Assembly: GCF_900608595.1 (NCBI RefSeq)
Contig: NZ_UWYY01000002.1
Location: 186,001-250,000, forward strand
DNA length: 64,000 nucleotides
DNA from: Promicromonospora panici
GTDB lineage: Bacteria; Actinomycetota; Actinomycetes; Actinomycetales; Cellulomonadaceae
Direction of reading: 5' to 3'
Numbering within the stretch: position 1 is the stretch's first letter; each line of letters starts with the position of its first letter. Below, piece by piece: positions 56,961 to 64,000 of this stretch. The notes under the pieces were generated by a model. It searched no databases. It was not told the origin of the DNA and worked only from the letters and a program-made list of their open reading frames with translations. Position numbers and translations under genes: made by a program.

Positions 56961-57010
56961 GACGTGTCAGACCGTCAGGTCACCCGGGTGACCTGACGGT
57001 CTGACACGTC
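56961..57010. terminator. Perfect 50-bp palindrome overlapping the end of the DUF6297-like gene
   Basis: The first 25 bases (56961-56985) are the exact reverse complement of the last 25 (56986-57010), with no spacer. It overlaps the stop at 57009-57011 and lies in the 144-nt gap before the peroxidase. Probably a terminator; the absence of a loop also makes it cruciform-prone. Confidence 0.8.
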
Positions 57011-58553
57011 AGGGGGTGCGCTTGACGTACGCCGCCCAGAGGACCGCGCCGGTCGCGAACAGCGCCTGCAGGACGACCGCAGACGGCGACACGACCCCCG
57101 ACACCGCCACCCACGCGAGCGGAAGTGTGCCCAGCACCGCCAGGTCCAGCCCCTTGAGCTGGTGCAGCACCAGCCCGGTCGGCACGCCGCCTGCCGGTGT
57201 CGCGATCATCGGCACGTCCCACGGCACCGGGCCGCGATACGCGGTCCGCACGGCCGCGGCCCCGAGCACGACGGCGCCGGGCGCCGCTACCGCGAGCCAC
57301 TGCCCGCCCCCGACCGCCACCGCGACGGCCAGCACCACGACCGCGGCGGTCAGCACCGGCCATGCCGTGCGGACGGCCCGGGTGGCCCGGGCGCCCAGCG
57401 GCACCAGCGCGTCCAGCCGCGGGTTCTCCCCCGCCGCCCGTGGGCCGACGGCGCCCGCGATCGCCCCCGCGTACCCCACACCCGCGAGCACCGCCCACAG
57501 CCCGATCCCGCCGGCCAGCACCGGCACCTGGACGACGACGGCGCCGGTCGCGGCGAGCGCGACCAGTCCGGCCAGCGCGGCGGGCGAACGGGCCAGGAGG
57601 ACGGCGTCGGCGGCGAGCAGCGCGCCGGCCGGGCCCCGTGCGGAGCCGGGCAGCCGGCGCAGGGCGCGCGACGCCGTCGGCCCGCCGCTGAGGAGCGCCC
57701 GGCTCATGCCGCCGCTGTCGAGCGAGAGCACCGCTGCCGAGGCCTGCATCGCCGCTGATGCGCGGGCCCGCAGCTGGCCGGCCCGGAGCCGCTCCAGCCC
57801 GGTGGCCCAGACCGCGAGCGCCGCGCCGCCGGCGAGCGCGAGGGCCGCGGGCACCGGCCAAGGGACGGTCCAAGCCGGCCAGTCGGGGACCCAGTGTGCG
57901 GCCCCGAGGCCCACCACCGGCACGGCGGCGAGCAGCAGGGTGAGCACGCGCCCCGGCCGGTCGCCCGACGCCGCCCCGGTCACCTGGAGCACGCCCGTCC
58001 CGGCGACCACGACGAGCCCGAGCGCCCCGCCCAGCGCGGCGTCGAGGAGGATCCCGGTGAGGCTCACCCCGACGAAGGCCGCCGGCGCGCCTCCCACGAG
58101 CAGACCCGCGCCGACCCCGGCGAGCACCGCGCGCACGACGGACGGCGAGGTCAGGCCGGTCCGGTCGGCAGGGGTGGGTACCCACCAGCGCACGCCTGCG
58201 GCGGGCAGACCGGCCGGACCCAGGCGCAGTGCCACCATGGCGCCCGCGACGACCGCGAGGGCGAGCACCATGGCCTGGACCAGACCGGGCCCCAACCCGA
58301 ATCCTGTCGCGTCGGACGCGAGCAGCTCCCGCACGGGTGCGCCGAACCCCCACACGTACAGCGCGACGATGGCGAGCGAGATGACCACCTCGCCGACGTC
58401 CATGGCGACCCGGCCCGCCTCGGCCGGCAGGTTGTGCGCCCGGACGCGCGCGGTCAGCCGGCGCAGCTCGGCGCCGGTGAGCCGTTCGTCCTCGTTCCCG
58501 GCCAGGCGCGGCAGCGCGGGTCCGACGGCGGCGCCGGCCTCGTCGCGAGTCAC
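57009..58553 (-). CDS. DUF6297-like integral membrane protein (ABC transporter partner)
   Basis: 514 aa from a GTG overlapping the ABC ATPase stop (GTGA, 58550-58553). About 12 hydrophobic segments, Ala/Val/Gly-rich throughout, with the soluble N-terminal part RRLTARVRAHNLPAEAGRVAMDVGE. The pattern fits the actinobacterial DUF6297 membrane proteins encoded beside a lone ABC ATPase. It is likely the permease of that pump. No substrate evidence. Confidence 0.75.
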   Translation of the reverse strand: MTRDEAGAAVGPALPRLAGNEDERLTGAELRRLTARVRAHNLPAEAGRVAMDVGEVVISLAIVALYVWGFGAPVRELLASDATGFGLGPGLVQAMVLALAVVAGAMVALRLGPAGLPAAGVRWWVPTPADRTGLTSPSVVRAVLAGVGAGLLVGGAPAAFVGVSLTGILLDAALGGALGLVVVAGTGVLQVTGAASGDRPGRVLTLLLAAVPVVGLGAAHWVPDWPAWTVPWPVPAALALAGGAALAVWATGLERLRAGQLRARASAAMQASAAVLSLDSGGMSRALLSGGPTASRALRRLPGSARGPAGALLAADAVLLARSPAALAGLVALAATGAVVVQVPVLAGGIGLWAVLAGVGYAGAIAGAVGPRAAGENPRLDALVPLGARATRAVRTAWPVLTAAVVVLAVAVAVGGGQWLAVAAPGAVVLGAAAVRTAYRGPVPWDVPMIATPAGGVPTGLVLHQLKGLDLAVLGTLPLAWVAVSGVVSPSAVVLQALFATGAVLWAAYVKRTP

Positions 58554-59230
58554 CGGAAGCCCGCCAGCACGCCCGGCGCGTCGCCGGGCTGCACCAGCAC
58601 CGCGCCGTCGTCGGACAGGTGCAGGGCCCTGGCCCCGGTCGCGGCGAGGAGCCGGTCGTCGTGCGTGGCGAACAGGACGGCGGTGCCGGCGTCGGCCTCG
58701 GCGCGCACCGTGTCGCCGAGCCGCCCGCGCATGGCGGTGTCGAGGCGCTGCTCGGGCTCGTCGAGCACGAGCAGGTCCCGTGGCCGCACGAGGGCGCTCG
58801 CCAGCAGGAACCGGCGGCGCTGCCCGGACGACAGGGTGTGCGGCATGGCGCCGCCGTGGCCGGTGATGCCCATGTGGTCGAGCACCTGGTCGGTGACCGC
58901 ACCGGCGTCGGGCACGCCGTGGCCGCGCGCGGTGAGCACGAGATGCTCGCGGACGGTCACGCCGGGGAAGAAGGCGTCGTCGTCCAGCACGCCCGCGACG
59001 CGCGCCCGGAAGGGTCGCTCCCGCTCGTCGACGGCGCGACCGAACGCGCGGACCGTACCGGAGAGCGGCTCCTGCAGCCCGAGCACCGTGCGCAGCAGCG
59101 TGGACTTGCCGGTGCCGTTGGTCCCGATGATCGCGACGACGTCGCCGGGGTCCAGCGTGAGCGAGACCGGCTGGCAGACGGCGTTGCCGCCGTACCCGAC
59201 GACCAGGTCGGACAGTTCGAGGAGCGTCAT
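58550..59230 (-). CDS. ABC transporter ATP-binding protein
   Basis: 226 aa from ATG at 59230. Walker A GTNGTGKST is at 36-44, the signature LSSGQRRR (variant of LSGGQ), Walker B LLVLDEPEQRLD and switch His in FATHDD. The EPEQRLD after Walker B is a recurrent form in DUF6297-linked ATPases. Coupled by GTGA to the downstream membrane protein, so probably a two-component exporter. The upstream gene ends 61 nt away. Confidence 0.88.
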   Translation of the reverse strand: MTLLELSDLVVGYGGNAVCQPVSLTLDPGDVVAIIGTNGTGKSTLLRTVLGLQEPLSGTVRAFGRAVDERERPFRARVAGVLDDDAFFPGVTVREHLVLTARGHGVPDAGAVTDQVLDHMGITGHGGAMPHTLSSGQRRRFLLASALVRPRDLLVLDEPEQRLDTAMRGRLGDTVRAEADAGTAVLFATHDDRLLAATGARALHLSDDGAVLVQPGDAPGVLAGFR

Positions 59231-59291
59231 GCCCACCTCAACGCGCGAACGAGGGCTGGTTCTCCCGGTCCCCGGCTCATCTCCCCTGGCC

Positions 59292-60725
59292 TCATCTCCA
59301 GGCTCCGACGATCTCGTCCGGCCCCCAGTGCGCCGCCAGCGGAAGACCTGGCTCGACACCACACCGCGAGACGGCGACCAGGGGCGTGTCGTCTCCGGTA
59401 CCCGGCACCACGCCACGGGCGCGGGCGACGTCCTCGAGCTCCCGTGTCCCGAAGGTGTCCCGGTCGTACCACTTCACCGATCCGATGAACTCCACACGTC
59501 GTGCCGTCGGTGTGCGATCCGCACCAATCAGATCCACCTCAGGGTTGTTCTGCCGGTTCCACCAGCCCCCGACTGCCTCGACGTCGGCCCACGCGGAGTC
59601 CAGCAGCAGACGCATCAGCGACTCCCGGACGAGAGGTTCCACCGCCCGCCCGCGCCAGGTCGACCATGACCGCTCGATCCGGTCCAGGGCCACGTCGCCG
59701 CGCCCTCGTTCGACGAAGGGAATCGCCCGGCGCAGGAACGCGAGCCAGAACCGCAGGTACGGGTCGCTGATGCGGTACCGCTTGTTCTTCGTGTCGGACG
59801 ACGTCGACAGCGGGAGGTCGGTCTCGACGATCCGCTTGGCCTCCAGCGTCCTGAGCAGGGGATTCAAGGTACCCGCCGGTAGGGCGCCCGAACTCCCTGC
59901 CGCGGCGGCGATGGCGGTGAACGTCCGCTCGCCGTCACCGATGGCCTCGAGGATCGCGCGGCTGCGCGAGGACTCGGGAAACTCACCGAGCAGTGACAGC
60001 TCGCCGGCGACGAGCAACGGCGAGAGCGGGTCGCTGAGCATCTCCCGAAGGAATTCCACTCGCGGCTGTCCGGATCGCCAGGTCTGAGCGATCTCGGGGA
60101 ACCCTCCGGTGATGAGGTGAGCGTCGACCGCATCGGCAGGACCCAGGCCGGTCATCTTCTGGACGTCAGCCACGTTCAGAGGCGCGACCTCGATCTTCGT
60201 AGCCCGTCCGAAGAAGGGGCGGCCGTACGTCTGCAAAGCCTCCATCACCGACAGGTCGCTGCCGATCAGCAGGAGGAGCACCGGCTTCGCCGACAAGTGC
60301 TGGTCCCATACCGTCTGAAGCGCTCCTTCGAACTCCGCGTCCTGCTCGACGAACCACGGGACCTCGTCGAGCACGACGACGGTCGGCCTGTCGTCGGGCA
60401 GGAGCTCGGCGAGCGCACGCAACGTGCCGTTCCAGTCGGGCGGGCTCAGGTGCGCGAAGATGGCGGGCGCGTTCAGGCCGGACTGGGTGAGCGAGGCGAG
60501 GAACTCGCGCCGCTCGGCCACTGCGTTGCGCCCACGGGTCGCCTGGAAGACGAAGTACTCGCCGCCGGTGCGGTCGCAGAACTCCTGGGCGAGGCGCGAC
60601 TTACCGACGCGGCGGCGGCCGGTCATGATCGCGGCCTTACCCCGCGTGGTACCGGCCCCCGTCTCGACGGCTTCCAGCAGTCCCGCGAGCCGCCGCAGGT
60701 CAGCATCCCGACCGTGAAACCGCAT
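59292..60725 (-). CDS. AAA ATPase with DUF234-type C-terminal nuclease-like domain
   Basis: 477 aa from ATG at 60725; GAGGAG four bases upstream decides against the in-frame codon at 60737. Walker A GRRRVGKS at 36-43 and Walker B VVVLDEVPWF (Asp120, Glu121), typical of 'archaeal-type' STAND-like ATPases. A winged-helix region follows (FTAIAAAAGSSGALPAGTLNPLLRTLEAKRIV). The C-terminal DUF234 part has NNPEVDLIGADR then EFIGSVKWYD, resembling a PD-(D/E)xK core (Asp, Glu-x-Lys). Preceded by AT-rich tandem palindromes. Physiological role unknown. Confidence 0.85.
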   Translation of the reverse strand: MRFHGRDADLRRLAGLLEAVETGAGTTRGKAAIMTGRRRVGKSRLAQEFCDRTGGEYFVFQATRGRNAVAERREFLASLTQSGLNAPAIFAHLSPPDWNGTLRALAELLPDDRPTVVVLDEVPWFVEQDAEFEGALQTVWDQHLSAKPVLLLLIGSDLSVMEALQTYGRPFFGRATKIEVAPLNVADVQKMTGLGPADAVDAHLITGGFPEIAQTWRSGQPRVEFLREMLSDPLSPLLVAGELSLLGEFPESSRSRAILEAIGDGERTFTAIAAAAGSSGALPAGTLNPLLRTLEAKRIVETDLPLSTSSDTKNKRYRISDPYLRFWLAFLRRAIPFVERGRGDVALDRIERSWSTWRGRAVEPLVRESLMRLLLDSAWADVEAVGGWWNRQNNPEVDLIGADRTPTARRVEFIGSVKWYDRDTFGTRELEDVARARGVVPGTGDDTPLVAVSRCGVEPGLPLAAHWGPDEIVGAWR

Positions 60726-60738
60726 CTGGCTCCTCAAC

Positions 60739-60770
60739 TAAGATCGAATCTTACTAAGATCCAATCTTAG
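60739..60770. repeat. Two tandem AT-rich palindromes before the DUF234-type ATPase
   Basis: TAAGAT-CGA-ATCTTA (60739-60753) and CTAAGAT-CCA-ATCTTAG (60754-60770) have perfect arms and centres 16 nt apart. They sit 14-45 nt upstream of the ATPase ATG and just past the ribF stop. In this GC-rich window the stretch stands out and looks like an operator overlapping a promoter. Confidence 0.75.
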
Positions 60771-60784
60771 TTTACCCACGCTGT

Positions 60785-61807
60785 CTACGCCCGCAGGATC
60801 TTCCGGGCGCGCGCCACGTCGTCGTTCATCTGGGCGATGAGCGGCTCCATGCCTTCGAAGCGCAGGGTGGGCCGCAGGTGCGCGACGAACTCGAGCGCCA
60901 CCGTCTGGTCGTACAGGTCGAGGTCGGTGCGGTCGAGCACGTACGCCTCGACGCGCCGCTCGACGCCGTCGAACGTCGGGTTCGTGCCGACCGAGATCGC
61001 GGCGGGCAGGATCTCCTCCTGCCCGAGTCCCGTGCCGGCCACGGCGACCCGGTCGCCCTCCGGCCGGGCGAGGCTCGCACAGGTCGCGGCCGTGCCGCGG
61101 CGCAGCCACCCGGCGTAGACGCCGTCAGCCGGGACCAGTCCGGTGATGTCGCCGAGGTTGGCGGTCGGGAAGCCCAGCTCGCGGCCCCGGGCGTCGCCGT
61201 GCACCACGGTGCCACGCACGAGGTGCGGGCGGCCGAGCACGTCGGCGGCCTGGTCGACGTCGCCCTCCGCGAGCAGTGCGCGCACCGCCGTCGACGACCA
61301 CCGCTGGTGCCCGTCGCCGTCGGCCGGGAGGGAGTCGCCCACGTCCTCGATGGCGACGACCTCGAAGCCGTGCTGCCCGCCGAGCTCGACCATCGTGGCC
61401 AGCGTGCCGGCGTTCTGCTTGCCGAAGCGCACGTCGTGCCCGACCACCACCGTGCGCGCCCCGAGGCCGTCCACGAGGTACCGGGACACGAACTCCTCGG
61501 GCGTCTGGGCGGCGAAGTCGAGCGTGTAGCTGACCAGCAGCGTCGCGTCGAGGCCGGTGCGCTCCATGAGCGCCAGGCGGTCCTCCAGGCCGGTGATCAG
61601 CTCCGGGGCCGAGTCCGGCCGGTGCACAGCCGACGGGTGCGGTTCGAACGTCACGGCGACGGCGCTGGCCGCGTCGCTCCGGGCGAGGCTGAGGATGCGC
61701 CTCAGCACCGCCTGGTGGCCGCGGTGGACGCCGTCGAAGTTGCCGATCGTCACCACTGATGGCCCGAATCCGGGGGGAACCTGTTCCAGGTCCGTCCACA
61801 GCTGCAC
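60785..61807 (-). CDS. ribF: Bifunctional riboflavin kinase/FAD synthetase
   Basis: 340 aa from a GTG at 61807 with GAGGAG upstream. The N-terminal FMN adenylyltransferase has GNFDGVHRGH at 22-31 and the SSTAVRALL motif. The C-terminal flavokinase has the GRELGFPTANL and DGVYAGWL signatures. Makes FMN and FAD from riboflavin. It keeps the truB-side order, but its usual downstream neighbour rpsO is 5.9 kb away. Confidence 0.96.
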   Translation of the reverse strand: MQLWTDLEQVPPGFGPSVVTIGNFDGVHRGHQAVLRRILSLARSDAASAVAVTFEPHPSAVHRPDSAPELITGLEDRLALMERTGLDATLLVSYTLDFAAQTPEEFVSRYLVDGLGARTVVVGHDVRFGKQNAGTLATMVELGGQHGFEVVAIEDVGDSLPADGDGHQRWSSTAVRALLAEGDVDQAADVLGRPHLVRGTVVHGDARGRELGFPTANLGDITGLVPADGVYAGWLRRGTAATCASLARPEGDRVAVAGTGLGQEEILPAAISVGTNPTFDGVERRVEAYVLDRTDLDLYDQTVALEFVAHLRPTLRFEGMEPLIAQMNDDVARARKILRA

Positions 61808-61923
61808 GCGGGTTGCTCCTCATGAATCGGATGGCGCGGGCGCAGTGGCCGCTCGCGCGACATCCCGCACCGGTCGTCAAGCCTATCCGGCACCGGGGGA
61901 TGCCCTGCGCTCAGTGCGGGCGG

Positions 61924-62532
61924 TCAGCGGGGCAGGATCCGGCGCACCCCGTCCAGATAGGCCTCGGCATCGAAGTCGTCGAACATGACCGACTGCAGGA
62001 TGAAACCCTGCCCCATGCCCATGAACACGGGCAGCAGATGCGCTACGGCCGCGTCGACGCCGTCCGGGGCATGCTCCGGGTGCGCCTCGAACCAGCGCCC
62101 CAGCGCGGTGGTAAAGGCAGCCCTGAGCACGCCGACCCCGGTGTTGAAGACCTCGCGCATCTCCGGGTCCACCGTGGCCTCGCCCCAGAGCTGGACCAGG
62201 AGCCGAGGGTCGAAGTCCTCGGACAGCACGCCGTTGAGCACGATCTCCAGCACCTCGGGCGGGGCCGGCGGGTCGCCGTCCGCCGCGGCCTCGACCAGGT
62301 CCGCGTTCCGGCGGCCCAACACGTACCGGGCCACCGCGGCGAACAGCTCGCGCTTGCCCTCGAAGTGCCCGTAGACGGCGCCGGTCGACAGCCCTGCCTC
62401 GGCGATGACATCCGCCATCGAGGTGTGCTGATAGCCCTTGGCCGTGAACGCGCGCTGGGCGGCGGCGACTATCTCGTTGCGGCGGGCGTCACGACGAGCG
62501 TCGCTGATCTTCGGCACGGCCCACCTCCCCAT
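61924..62532 (-). CDS. TetR family transcriptional regulator
   Basis: 202 aa from ATG at 62532 (MGRWAVPKISDARR); the GTG of VPKISD, a few codons later, is an alternative. HTH with TSMADVIAEAGLSTGAVYGHFEGKRELFAA (about residues 38-67) is standard TetR/AcrR. The ligand domain is unassigned. Divergent from the YhgE-like gene across a palindrome, so it probably represses that gene and itself. Confidence 0.88.
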   Translation of the reverse strand: MGRWAVPKISDARRDARRNEIVAAAQRAFTAKGYQHTSMADVIAEAGLSTGAVYGHFEGKRELFAAVARYVLGRRNADLVEAAADGDPPAPPEVLEIVLNGVLSEDFDPRLLVQLWGEATVDPEMREVFNTGVGVLRAAFTTALGRWFEAHPEHAPDGVDAAVAHLLPVFMGMGQGFILQSVMFDDFDAEAYLDGVRRILPR

Positions 62533-62601
62533 CGTCTCGCCCGGACCGACCCCGGGGACGATTGACAAGCATACGGTCGCGGGAGCATGGTTGCCATAAA
62601 G

Positions 62602-62615
62602 AACGAGCGTTCGTT
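62602..62615. promoter_or_regulatory. Putative TetR operator in the divergent gap
   Basis: AACGAGCGTTCGTT has perfect AACGA/TCGTT arms around GCGT, followed by TTTTTA. It lies 69 nt from the tetR ATG and 24 nt before the ATG of the divergent membrane gene, a typical repressor site. Confidence 0.6.
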
Positions 62616-62639
62616 TTTTATCGAGACGGAGCATCCCCC

Positions 62640-63818
62640 ATGTCCCACGACGCACCAGCGCCCCACACCCCGGCGGGCCGTGTCATCGGCGTCGCCCTGG
62701 CCCTCACCCTCGTGCTCACCGTGTTCGTGCTCGCGTTCTCGTGGCCGTCAGTCACCGCCGAGCCGCGGGACCTGCCCGTCGCCGTCGTCGGTTCCGACGA
62801 CGCCGTCAGCACCTTCCGCGACACCCTCGACGAGGCGCAGCCCGGCGCCATCGAGCTGATCGAGGCCGACGACCGGGCCGACGTCGTCGAGGCCATCGAG
62901 ACCCGCGAGGTCTACGGCGGTGTCGTGCTCGGCGACCCGGCCGCGGGCGAGGCACCCGAGGTGCTCACGGCGTCCGCGGCGAGCGGTGTCACCCACCAGC
63001 TCATGACGCAGCTCGCCACCCAGATGCAGCAGGGCATCCAGGAGCAGGCCAACGCCGCGACCGCCGAAGCGCTGGCCAACGCCCAGGCGCAGGCCGCCGA
63101 GGCGGTCGAGACCGCGGTCCAGCAGGCACTCGAGGCCGCCACGCGGGGCGAGCAGCCGCAGGCGCCGCCGTCGGGCGAGGCAGAGCCCCCCGAGCTGCCG
63201 GAGGTCCCGAAGGTGACCGTCACCGACGTGGTCCCGCTGTCGGCCGACGACCCGCGCGGATCCGGCTTCACCGCGGCCCTGTTCCCGATCCTGCTGGGCG
63301 GCATGATCGGCGGCATCGGCATCTCGATCGCCGTCACCGGCGCCCTGCGCCGCGTGCTCGCCGTGATCGTCTACTCGGTGGTGGGCGGCGGGATCCTCGT
63401 GGGGATCCTGCACTTCTGGTTCGGCACCGTCCAGGGCGACTGGCTGCTCGACGGCGGCGTCCTCGCGCTGTCGATCGCCGCGATCGCGGCCCCCATCACC
63501 GGGTTCGTCGCCGTGCTCGGCCCGGCCGGCATAGCCCTCGGCCCCGTGCTCATGATGCTGGTCGGCAACCCGATCTCAGGCGCCGCGATGCCGGCCGAGT
63601 TCCTGCCGTGGAACTGGGGCGAGATCGGCCAGTGGCTGCCGCCGGGCGCGAGCGCGACCCTGCTGCGCGACGTCTCCTACTTCCCCGGCACCGACGCGTC
63701 GGCAGCCTGGCTGGCGCTGGGTATCTGGGCCACGGCCGGGGTGCTTCTCTCGCTCGTGGGCCACGCCCGCGCGACCGGCGCCGCCCGGCGGGCCGAGGTG
63801 CTGGCGGGGCCGGCGTGA
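62640..63818 (+). CDS. YhgE/Pip-like (ABC-2 permease-type) membrane protein
   Basis: 392 aa from ATG at 62640. N-terminal span VIGVALALTLVLTVFVLAF, an extracellular domain to about residue 205 (Gln/Ala-rich coiled stretch 115-170, then Pro/Glu-rich), followed by five C-terminal spans (LFPILLGGMIGGIGISIAVTG, VIVYSVVGGGILVGIL, LSIAAIAAPITGFVAVLG and others). This layout matches YhgE/Pip and ABC-2 permease-like exporters. Paired with TetR, so likely an inducible efflux or stress protein; substrate unknown. Confidence 0.8.
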   Translation: MSHDAPAPHTPAGRVIGVALALTLVLTVFVLAFSWPSVTAEPRDLPVAVVGSDDAVSTFRDTLDEAQPGAIELIEADDRADVVEAIETREVYGGVVLGDPAAGEAPEVLTASAASGVTHQLMTQLATQMQQGIQEQANAATAEALANAQAQAAEAVETAVQQALEAATRGEQPQAPPSGEAEPPELPEVPKVTVTDVVPLSADDPRGSGFTAALFPILLGGMIGGIGISIAVTGALRRVLAVIVYSVVGGGILVGILHFWFGTVQGDWLLDGGVLALSIAAIAAPITGFVAVLGPAGIALGPVLMMLVGNPISGAAMPAEFLPWNWGEIGQWLPPGASATLLRDVSYFPGTDASAAWLALGIWATAGVLLSLVGHARATGAARRAEVLAGPA

Positions 63819-63840
63819 TCCCCTGGTGCTCGCGCCCGGC

Positions 63841-64000
63841 TCAGGTGGCCGGTGCGAGTACCAGCACGGGCCTGGCGAGGTTCTCGCCCCGGCGCCGCGT
63901 GTCCTCCAGCAGCGCCACCAGCACGCCCGACGGAGACAGCGCCGCCACTACTTCCGGGCGGCCCGTGGGCTCCACCCATTGGCCGTAGCCCAGCGCGCGG
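63841..64000 (-). CDS. truB: tRNA pseudouridine(55) synthase, C-terminal end only
   Basis: 53 codons are visible, entering from the right edge and ending at TGA 63841-63843. The readable end (RALGYGQWVEPTG, then PEVVAALSPSGVLVALLEDTRRRGENLARPVLVLAPAT) matches the C-terminal PUA-like region of actinobacterial TruB. The position next to ribF agrees. TruB isomerises U55 in the T loop of tRNAs. Confidence 0.8.
   Translation of the reverse strand, partial: RALGYGQWVEPTGRPEVVAALSPSGVLVALLEDTRRRGENLARPVLVLAPAT

Overview
The window is a high-GC chromosomal segment from an actinobacterium. Start codons are ATG or GTG with GGAGG-type ribosome sites, and the gene order is the deeply conserved actinobacterial block. 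The order, the YbjN pair, the DUF3046-recA-recX cluster and the gluABCD-like operon point to Micrococcales, perhaps Promicromonosporaceae or Cellulomonadaceae; the family-level placement is inference only. I see no tRNA, rRNA, CRISPR array, insertion sequence, integrase or phage gene. No gene-free stretch exceeds about 250 bases.

Conserved backbone, read right to left because most of it lies on the minus strand: truB (cut by the right edge), ribF, rpsO, pnp, an M16 peptidase, dapB, then dapA and RNase J, then ftsK, pgsA, cinA, clgR, DUF3046, recA, recX, miaB, miaA and dapF. This block joins lysine/peptidoglycan precursor synthesis (dapA, dapB, dapF), RNA turnover (pnp, RNase J), tRNA modification (truB, miaA, miaB), DNA repair (recA, recX, plus lhr and nei) and chromosome segregation (ftsK).

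Accessory genes interrupt the backbone at several points. (1) 3.9-5.2 kb: two coupled YbjN-family genes. (2) 7.0-10.5 kb: a gluABCD-type amino-acid ABC transporter between miaB and recX. (3) 13-20 kb: Lhr helicase, a DUF998-like membrane protein and an Nei-type glycosylase between DUF3046 and clgR. (4) 21.8-23.1 kb: a CapA-type lipoprotein between pgsA and ftsK. (5) 26-35 kb: two TetR/DUF4328/DUF998-type membrane genes around a translationally coupled HSP90-family + TPR-like pair. (6) 38.6-49.4 kb: metabolic and transport genes, including a four-gene minus-strand operon (lipoprotein, atypical Nramp, two PRC-barrel-like proteins), two convergent MFS genes with a large antisense overlap, and an N-terminally truncated SDR. 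(7) 54.9-60.8 kb: an insert between ribF and rpsO carrying an animal-type haem peroxidase, an ABC ATPase + DUF6297-like permease and an AAA ATPase with a nuclease-like C-terminus. (8) 61.9-63.8 kb: a TetR/YhgE-like efflux pair between truB and ribF.

The most unusual signals are the HSP90/TPR operon, the lipoprotein-Nramp-PRC-PRC operon with non-canonical metal-site motifs, the DUF234-type ATPase sitting behind two AT-rich tandem palindromes, a 50-bp spacerless perfect palindrome, and a decamer that recurs inside several terminator-like hairpins.
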